Source: Actinomycetota bacterium
Lineage (GTDB): Bacteria; Actinomycetota; Acidimicrobiia; Spongiisociales; UBA11373
Length of the DNA stretch: 10,541 bases
Direction: 5' to 3'
Assembly: GCA_003486285.1 (NCBI GenBank)
Contig: DNGH01000090.1
Coordinates: 1-10,541, forward strand
The stretch's first letter is position 1, and each line of letters opens with the position of its first letter. Under the pieces are notes generated by a model. That model was given only the letters and a program-made list of their open reading frames with translations, searched no databases and had not been told where the DNA came from. Below are positions 7,021 through 10,541 of the stretch, in pieces. The position numbers and the translations under genes were made by a program.

Positions 7021-7803
7021 ATGCGCATCCTCCTCAGCAACGACGACGGCATCGAAGCCCCCGGCCTGATCCCCTTTGCCCGCGCCCTCGAAGAGGTCGG
7101 GGAGGTGATGGTGGTGGTACCGGACCGGGAGCGGTCCTGGGTGGCCAAGGCGATCACCCGGTTCGATCCGGTGACGGTCGAGAAGCGCGTCGTCGACGGG
7201 TACGAGGTCCAGGCGTGCAGCGGCTACCCCGCCGACTGCGTCCAGTTGGGGATCCATGTCCTCTTCCCCCACAAGCCCGACATCGTCGTCTCGGGGGTGA
7301 ACATCGGATACAACCACGGCACCGCCTACCTGCAGTCGAGCGGAACCACCGCCGCCGCCCTCGAGGCCGGGATCGCCGGGGTGCCATCCATCGCCTTCTC
7401 CACCGGTTCCGAGGTCGTCCCGTGGAAGGAGTGGAAGGTCTGGTCGCTCACTCCCGACGCCATCGGGATGTGGACCCGGGTTGGTCAGGTCGCCGCCGGA
7501 ATCGTCGCCGACGCCTATCCGCTGATGAGCAGTGGCGATGTGTTCAACGTCGGCATCCCGGACACCGCCGACGCCGCCACCCCGCGGCGCATCACCCGGG
7601 TCGGACGGGTGGGATACGACCGCCTCTTCGCCGAGCAGAGCCCCGGGGTGTACATCCACTCCTATGGGGGGCTGGTTCATGCCGAGGACGGCACCGATGG
7701 CGACACCGACGTCGGCGCCGCGGCTGAAGGTGTCATCGCCATCACCCCGATCAGCGGCGCCGGCGACGCGGTGCGCAAGGTGAACCTCGACGGGATGGTG
7801 TAG
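7021..7803 (+). CDS. surE: SurE-like 5'/3'-nucleotidase
   Basis: A 260-residue protein of the SurE phosphatase family, which removes phosphate from nucleoside monophosphates using a divalent metal in the cytoplasm. MRILLSNDDGIEAPGL places the metal-binding Asp8 and Asp9; Ser39 lies in PDRERSW and Asn94 in VSGVNIGYNHG, completing the usual ligand set. SSGTTAAALEAGIAGVPSIA matches the conserved segment that follows. Length equals the family norm (about 250-260). Oddities: the residue after Ser39 is Trp where Gly is usual (RSG), and the loop AYLQSSGTT differs from the common form, so this may be a divergent paralogue with changed substrate. An upstream in-frame start at 6964 is rejected because family homology begins exactly at 7021 and a -10 element sits 7 bases before it. 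Confidence 0.88.
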   Translation: MRILLSNDDGIEAPGLIPFARALEEVGEVMVVVPDRERSWVAKAITRFDPVTVEKRVVDGYEVQACSGYPADCVQLGIHVLFPHKPDIVVSGVNIGYNHGTAYLQSSGTTAAALEAGIAGVPSIAFSTGSEVVPWKEWKVWSLTPDAIGMWTRVGQVAAGIVADAYPLMSSGDVFNVGIPDTADAATPRRITRVGRVGYDRLFAEQSPGVYIHSYGGLVHAEDGTDGDTDVGAAAEGVIAITPISGAGDAVRKVNLDGMV

Positions 7804-7807
7804 CGGC

Positions 7808-8110
7808 TCAGCCGATCAGGTGGCGGGTGCGCTGGCACAGCCGGTTGGCGGCGCGATGCAGTGTGACGCGGGCCGGGAAGCGATCGTCCCACGACACGTG
7901 GAGGGTGCTGCCGCCAAGGCCGTTGTCCGTCACCGACACCGCCAGGGTCGGACTCCTCCCGGTCCGGTTCAGGGGACCCCGCAAGCGGACCTCACCACTG
8001 CGACGGGTCGCCGGCGGCGCCTCGAAGCCGATCTCGGAAGCAGCGTCCAACACCGCCTCCCAGACCTCTCCAGAAGGCGCGCCGACCGTCCTGGTCATGA
8101 ATCGCGACAC
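7808..8110 (-). CDS. hypothetical protein, 100 residues
   Basis: I do not recognise a family. The protein begins with GTG at 8110, supported by a GGAGG ribosome site 7 bases upstream. It reads as a small soluble alpha/beta protein: an amphipathic helix (SGEVWEAVLDAASEIGFE, 13-30), an Arg-rich strand (SGEVRLRGP), a beta strand (TLAVSVTDNGLGGSTLHVSW) and a basic C-terminal helix (VTLHRAANRLCQRTRHLIG). There is no signal peptide or membrane segment. The strand-helix order and the phrase VWEAVLDAASEIGF are loosely reminiscent of START/SRPBCC-like or DUF-type small proteins, but that is weak. It ends 4 bases from the convergent surE-like gene. Codon use is ordinary for the window, so it is likely a real gene. 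Confidence 0.65.
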   Translation of the reverse strand: MSRFMTRTVGAPSGEVWEAVLDAASEIGFEAPPATRRSGEVRLRGPLNRTGRSPTLAVSVTDNGLGGSTLHVSWDDRFPARVTLHRAANRLCQRTRHLIG

Positions 8111-8139
8111 GCCCGAACCTCCACCCCTCCGCGGAGCAT

Positions 8140-8147
8140 GATATATC
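8140..8147. promoter_or_regulatory. AT-rich palindrome GATATATC, possible -10 of the 100-residue gene
   Basis: A perfect 8-bp AT-rich palindrome in otherwise GC-rich DNA. Read on the minus strand it gives TATATC, a plausible -10 that would yield a leader of about 25 bases containing GGAGG ahead of the GTG at 8110. Because it is symmetric it could also fire rightward, where no nearby gene start fits. Confidence 0.4.
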
Positions 8148-8207
8148 GCGGGTGGGATTGTGGATTCGGGTGGTTCTCCCGCCCGGCGAGCGGAACTCGC
8201 CCCGGGC

Positions 8208-8213
8208 TACAGT
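8208..8213 (+). promoter_or_regulatory. putative -10 of the VOC gene (leaderless)
   Basis: TACAGT is followed by 8 bases and the ATG at 8222. The gap CCGGCGCC has no Shine-Dalgarno, so a leaderless or near-leaderless message is likely. Confidence 0.5.
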
Positions 8214-8221
8214 CCGGCGCC

Positions 8222-8575
8222 ATGATCCGCGTCGGATCGATCGTGCTGCGGGTGGACGATCTGCGGCGCCAGACCGAGTTCTGGAGCGCCGCCCTCGACT
8301 ACGTGCCCCGCGACGAGAACAGCGACGACTTCGTACTGCTCCGGCCCCGCACCGGGGAGGGACCGAACCTCTCCCTGGACCGGGTGCGGTCCACACTGCA
8401 GGTGCCTCCAAGGATCCATCTCGACCTCTATGCCGAGGACCAGGCCGCCGAGGTGCAGCGCCTGCTCGCCCTCGGCGCCACCGAGGTCCACTGGGACAAG
8501 AAGCCGGCGGATGCCGACTACGTGATCATGGCCGACCCGGAGGGAAACCGGTTCTGCGTGATCGACGCCGGTTGA
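8222..8575 (+). CDS. VOC-superfamily (glyoxalase-like) protein
   Basis: A 117-residue vicinal-oxygen-chelate protein, probably of the Glyoxalase_6 group. The two beta-alpha-beta-beta-beta modules are visible: GSIVLRVDDLRRQTEFWSAA at the N-terminus and RIHLDLYAEDQAAEVQRLLA followed by LGATEVHW, ending with VIMADPEGNRFCVID. The first canonical metal ligand (His in strand 1) is not present (Ser in IVLRV context), and the terminal Glu position holds Cys in FCVID, as is frequent in this subgroup; a classical glyoxalase I activity is therefore unlikely. The domain is often a resistance or small-molecule-binding protein, acting as a dimer. It has its own promoter and no obvious partner gene. Confidence 0.85.
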   Translation: MIRVGSIVLRVDDLRRQTEFWSAALDYVPRDENSDDFVLLRPRTGEGPNLSLDRVRSTLQVPPRIHLDLYAEDQAAEVQRLLALGATEVHWDKKPADADYVIMADPEGNRFCVIDAG

Positions 8576-8587
8576 GCTGAGCGATCC

Positions 8588-8617
8588 CCGTGGCCAGCGT
8601 GCGGGACACTACCTGGT
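8588..8617 (+). repeat. interspersed intergenic repeat, copy 1 (degenerate)
   Basis: Shares the 13-base core CCAGCGTGCGGGA (8594-8606) exactly with copy 3, and both are preceded by GATCCCCG (8583-8590 here, 9661-9668 in copy 3). The right half has diverged. It lies in the gap between the VOC gene and the antitoxin gene and runs up to the antitoxin -35. Confidence 0.5.
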
Positions 8618-8642
8618 CATGTACGACATTTGCATGTACAAT
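8614..8642 (+). promoter_or_regulatory. toxin-antitoxin promoter with overlapping operator half-sites
   Basis: TGGTCA (8614-8619), 17 bases, then TACAAT (8637-8642) is the best sigma70-type promoter in the window. The heptamer CATGTAC occurs twice, at 8618-8624 and 8633-8639, 15 bases apart. TGTACA is at 8635-8640, and ATGT-ACG-ACAT (8619-8629) is an imperfect palindrome. YefM-type antitoxins are known to bind palindromes with a TGTACA core in their own promoter, so this is a likely autoregulatory operator covering both promoter boxes. Confidence 0.65.
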
Positions 8643-8668
8643 GCCAAGTCAACGACGGGGGTGACAGA

Positions 8669-8935
8669 TTGGGAACCATCGGCATCCGGGATCTGTCCCG
8701 CAACGCCAGCCAGGTGATCGACCAGGTCTCGTCGACGGGGAGTCCCATGATCGTCACCAAGCACGGCCGTCCTGTGGCTGCGGTCGTGGCCGTCGACGCC
8801 GACGCCTTGGAGGACTTCGTGCTCGCCAACGCGCCGGAGTATGCAGCCGACCGGCGGGCTGCGGACCGCGACCTCGCTGCCGACCGGGCTCGGCCTGCCG
8901 CCGAAGTGATCGACCGCATCCGTCGCAAGCGCTGA
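8669..8935 (+). CDS. type II antitoxin, Phd/YefM family
   Basis: An 88-residue antitoxin starting with TTG. The N-terminal half is a typical Phd/YefM DNA-binding and dimerisation fold: IGIRDLSRNASQVIDQVSS (4-22), then SPMIVTKHGRPVAAVVAVD (25-43). The C-terminal half (44-88) is rich in Ala, Asp and Arg with three AADR repeats and ends in IDRIRRKR; it should be disordered until it wraps the toxin. The start at 8669 is chosen because GGGGGTG lies 5 bases upstream and the promoter -10 is at 8637-8642; a start at the TTG of 8630 would overlap the promoter itself. It is followed 9 bases later by the toxin gene. It neutralises the toxin by direct binding and, with it, probably represses the operon. 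Confidence 0.88.
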   Translation: MGTIGIRDLSRNASQVIDQVSSTGSPMIVTKHGRPVAAVVAVDADALEDFVLANAPEYAADRRAADRDLAADRARPAAEVIDRIRRKR

Positions 8936-8944
8936 GGACGGCGG

Positions 8945-9214
8945 ATGGGCCGCGTCCTTCTCGCCACACGGGCAGCACGCGACCTGCGCCGTTTGGGCCC
9001 GGGACCAGAACTCGATCGCATCGAGGCGGCACTGCGGCGCCTCGGCGACGGCGAGGCGAACCTCGACATCAAGCCCCTAACGGGCAGCGCGCCGTGGCTG
9101 CGCTTGAGGGTCGGGGATTGGCGGATTCTCTTCCGGCCGGCGGATGAGGCGGTGCTGGTTGCCCGCATCATCCACCGCAGCGAACTCCAACAGGCGGTCC
9201 ACACCCTGGAGTGA
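8945..9214 (+). CDS. type II toxin, RelE/ParE family
   Basis: An 89-residue toxin of the RelE/ParE fold. The N-terminal helical hairpin is rich in Arg and Leu (RAARDLRRLGPGPELDRIEA), followed by LDIKPLTGSAPWLRLRVGDW (40-59), RILFRP (60-65) and VARIIHRSELQQAV. Lys43, Arg53, Arg55, Arg60 and Arg74 occupy the strand positions where RelE-type mRNA interferases place basic catalytic residues; the C-terminal Tyr of E. coli RelE is not evident, and His77/Arg78 lie nearby. Known relatives cut mRNA in the ribosomal A site; ParE-like gyrase poisoning cannot be excluded from sequence. GAGGA overlapping the antitoxin stop is a ribosome site 6 bases from the ATG, so translation is coupled to the antitoxin. 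Length is normal and the gene looks intact. Confidence 0.88.
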   Translation: MGRVLLATRAARDLRRLGPGPELDRIEAALRRLGDGEANLDIKPLTGSAPWLRLRVGDWRILFRPADEAVLVARIIHRSELQQAVHTLE

Positions 9215-9252
9215 GCCCCGCCCTTCTGCCTGCCCGGGTGAGCCGCTCCTCC

Positions 9253-9282
9253 CCTCCGCCATAGTGTGTAATGGTCACCTGA
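9253..9282 (+). repeat. interspersed intergenic repeat, copy 2 (degenerate)
   Basis: Ungapped alignment to copy 3 over 30 bases gives 21 identities: the first nine bases CCTCCGCCA and the last four CTGA are the same. It lies between the toxin gene and the small membrane protein gene. Confidence 0.4.
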
Positions 9283-9285
9283 GGC

Positions 9286-9315
9286 CTGACCCCTGGTTTC
9301 TCCATGACGTACCAT
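9286..9315 (+). promoter_or_regulatory. putative promoter of the small membrane protein gene (leaderless)
   Basis: CTGACC (9286-9291), an 18-base spacer, then TACCAT (9310-9315), 6 bases before the ATG at 9322. The -35 partly overlaps the trailing end of repeat copy 2. Confidence 0.45.
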
Positions 9316-9321
9316 TCCCAG

Positions 9322-9645
9322 ATGCTCGAGAGACCCTCTGTCGCCCTTGCTCTTGCCGGCGTGGCCGTCGCAGCAGGAGCCATGTTGTGGCCCATGAGAG
9401 CGCATCATGCGAGTTGGGCCGTGACCGTGGGGACGGGAACAGATGGAACCGAGCAGACCAACTACGTATCGCTCGGGGGCGGGGAACTCGCTACTCCCAT
9501 CCAACTTCTGATCCAAGGCACTGCCCCCGAGGAGACCGCGGCGCGGTCGGCGCTGAGAACCAGGGTGCTCCTGAGTGGCGCCGCCGGGGCACTCGCGCTC
9601 GGAGCCGGGCTCTGGGCGGTGCGATCCCGCCGAGGTGTTCGATAG
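9322..9645 (+). CDS. hypothetical small membrane protein, two helices
   Basis: A 107-residue protein of no family I recognise. It has two hydrophobic segments: VALALAGVAVAAGAMLWP near residues 7-24 and VLLSGAAGALALGAGLWAV near 82-100. They flank a polar 50-residue loop rich in Gly and Thr (VGTGTDGTEQTNYVSLGGGE), with a basic C-terminus (RSRRGVR). By the positive-inside rule both ends would be cytoplasmic and the loop outside. An ATG 18 bases upstream (9304) is in frame, but the -10 element at 9310-9315 would then be inside the gene, so 9322 is preferred. It is on the same strand as the toxin-antitoxin pair but has its own promoter. Confidence 0.6.
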   Translation: MLERPSVALALAGVAVAAGAMLWPMRAHHASWAVTVGTGTDGTEQTNYVSLGGGELATPIQLLIQGTAPEETAARSALRTRVLLSGAAGALALGAGLWAVRSRRGVR

Positions 9646-9670
9646 GTCACCTCCGAGTGTGATCCCCGCG

Positions 9671-9700
9671 CCTCCGCCAGCGTGCGGGAATGACATCTGA
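9671..9700 (+). repeat. interspersed intergenic repeat, copy 3
   Basis: 30 bases beginning CCTCCGCCAGCGTGCGGG and ending ACATCTGA. It matches copy 4 at 27 of 30 positions without gaps. It sits between the convergent stops of the small membrane protein gene (9645) and the ectodomain protein gene (9725). CCGC and GCGG can pair within it to make a small stem. Confidence 0.7.
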
Positions 9701-9724
9701 AACCATGATTCGCTTGGGGCGACA

Positions 9725-10489
9725 TCAAGGGTCGTCGGCATCTGGAGGTGGTATGTAAGGGAGCACCTCCAAGTCGTGGCTGACGAGGACGGTTCCTGAG
9801 GCGCCGTAGGCCGTGAACGTGACCAAGTACGGAAGTGTTCCGCTCACCGGGAGGTTCACGATCCGCCCGACTGGACGCTGGAAACCGACGGCACGGCCGT
9901 CGACCTCGAAAGCGACGACAGAGGTGGCCGCCGGTGTCTCAAGCCATTGCGCGTTCGCGGCTTCGGTCCACGGCCAACCCCGAACGATGTCGGGGTCGCC
10001 GCCGGTACCGGTGCAGCACGAGAATGTTGCGTCCAGCAGGCGGCGGTCGCCGTGGCCCATCACAAACTCGTAGACATAGTCCCACGGGTTCCGAGCACGG
10101 GCCTCACCGCCAAACACGATGAGCGACCGTCCATCGAACTCGCCGAGATAGATAACATCACCGCTCAGTCCGACGAGAGCCTCGGGACTCGGCTGTCCGG
10201 GACTGAACGAGCGGTCGGAACCGAGTCCGCTGGTGTCGAACCGGGCCATTGGCCCATCGCTCCCTTGCCACACGGTGACGTCACCAATCGAGAGTTCGGT
10301 TAGTTGCCGCTCGACCGGGACGCGGAGTCCCGAGATCACAACCACGCCCCCGGTCTCGGGATCGGCGTCGGTGCCATCGGCAGTCGCCAGCCGCATTGCT
10401 GTACCAAGGGCAACCGCCATCACCGCAAACAAGAGCAACCCAAGACCCAGCCAGAAGCGCCAACTCCTCTCGCGGAATGGGATGGGCAC
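9725..10489 (-). CDS. hypothetical membrane-anchored protein with large extracytoplasmic domain
   Basis: A 254-residue protein with no family I recognise. A basic N-terminus (RERSWRFW) precedes one transmembrane helix (LGLGLLLFAVMAVALGTAM, 14-32) without a lipobox or clear cleavage site, so it is probably a type II anchored protein. The remaining 220 residues are outside and read as beta-rich: GGVVVISGLRVPVERQL, IGDVTVWQGSDGPMARFD, GDVIYLGEFDGRSLIVFGG, a vicinal Cys158-Cys159 in DATFSCCTGTGGDPD, and a C-terminal strand-rich piece LPYLVTFTAYGASGTVLVSH ending in a proline tail. The GTG start at 10489 is supported by GATAAT ending 6 bases before it. Wobble positions carry more A/T than in the left part of the window, which hints at a different origin. 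Confidence 0.7.
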   Translation of the reverse strand: MPIPFRERSWRFWLGLGLLLFAVMAVALGTAMRLATADGTDADPETGGVVVISGLRVPVERQLTELSIGDVTVWQGSDGPMARFDTSGLGSDRSFSPGQPSPEALVGLSGDVIYLGEFDGRSLIVFGGEARARNPWDYVYEFVMGHGDRRLLDATFSCCTGTGGDPDIVRGWPWTEAANAQWLETPAATSVVAFEVDGRAVGFQRPVGRIVNLPVSGTLPYLVTFTAYGASGTVLVSHDLEVLPYIPPPDADDP

Positions 10490-10495
10490 CAGTGG

Positions 10496-10501
10496 ATTAT
10501 C
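10496..10501 (-). promoter_or_regulatory. putative -10 of the ectodomain protein gene (leaderless)
   Basis: Minus-strand GATAAT matches five of six bases of TATAAT and lies 6 bases before the GTG at 10489. There is no Shine-Dalgarno in between. Repeat copy 4 occupies the place where a -35 would be expected. Confidence 0.5.
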
Positions 10502-10506
10502 GCTCC

Positions 10507-10536
10507 CCTCCGCCAGCGGGCGGGAATGTCATCCGA
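10507..10536 (+). repeat. interspersed intergenic repeat, copy 4
   Basis: Matches copy 3 at 27 of 30 positions. Here CCGCC and GGCGG (10510-10514 and 10519-10523) can form a perfect 5-bp stem, where copy 3 has a one-base mismatch. It lies immediately upstream of the promoter of the ectodomain protein gene, close to the right edge of the window. Confidence 0.7.
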
Positions 10537-10541
10537 GGCGG

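Noticed and set aside
6943..7680. Open frame continuing 246 codons upstream of the beta-propeller gene, opposite the surE-like gene
   Set aside because: The signal peptide, lipobox and strong Shine-Dalgarno fix the start at 6942; the extension is the complement of a well-supported gene and has shadow-like Asp/Gly/His-rich composition.
8617..9741. 374-codon minus-strand open frame across the toxin-antitoxin region
   Set aside because: It covers promoters, two recognisable genes on the other strand and an intergenic repeat; its Ser/Arg-rich composition is typical of a shadow frame.
8588..10536. Integron attC sites as the explanation for the repeats
   Set aside because: No GTTRRRY/RYYYAAC core sites and no integrase gene are seen, and the repeats are far shorter than attC elements.
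8588..10536. CRISPR array
   Set aside because: Copies are 390-810 bases apart with genes between them, are degenerate, and no cas gene is present.

Overview
This 10.5 kb window is high-GC bacterial chromosome, probably from an actinomycetote. A member of the Acidimicrobiia or a related uncultured lineage would fit, but the class is a guess. The support is the strong G/C preference at third codon positions, lipoproteins with actinobacterial-style lipoboxes, PGPGW-type and COG4880-type proteins, and several genes whose start codon lies only 6-9 bases after a TANNNT-like -10 element, the layout of leaderless mRNAs. There is no rRNA, tRNA, CRISPR array, transposase, integrase or phage gene.

Layout. 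1-529 (-): 5' part of an OFA-type major facilitator transporter running off the left edge. 530-692: no gene seen. 693-1097 (-): small secreted lipoprotein with a carboxypeptidase-regulatory-like fold. It diverges from 1168-3369 (+), a run of three genes: a flippase-like/LPG-synthase-TM membrane protein, a tightly coupled SAM methyltransferase with an N-terminal zinc-binding CxxC pair, and a small PGPGW-family membrane protein. 3373-4497 (-): a second MFS transporter, convergent with the previous run. 4498-4725: intergenic region with operator-like palindromes and a strong hairpin. 4726-6942 (-): large COG4880-type beta-propeller lipoprotein, divergent from 7021-7803 (+), a SurE-like nucleotidase. 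7808-8110 (-): unrecognised 100-residue protein. 8222-8575 (+): small VOC/glyoxalase-fold protein.

From about 8.58 kb the character changes. A Phd/YefM-RelE/ParE toxin-antitoxin pair (8669-9214) has a promoter carrying TGTACA-type operator half-sites. It is followed by two genes of unknown function: a small membrane protein at 9322-9645 (+) and a membrane-anchored ectodomain protein at 9725-10489 (-). Four related copies of a roughly 30-bp repeat lie one per intergenic gap in this part (8588, 9253, 9671, 10507). It looks like a small accessory island built from separate modules.

How the genes may work together. The flippase-like protein and the zinc-finger methyltransferase (stop and start 2 bases apart) probably act in one envelope glycolipid or lipid-linked glycan pathway, substrate unknown. 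The antitoxin and toxin form one autoregulated unit. The other genes appear to be single transcription units. The most useful signals beyond ordinary annotation are the repeated leaderless-promoter layout, the intergenic repeats around the toxin-antitoxin region, and the palindromes upstream of the second MFS gene. I see no clear multi-gene defence or otherwise wholly new system.
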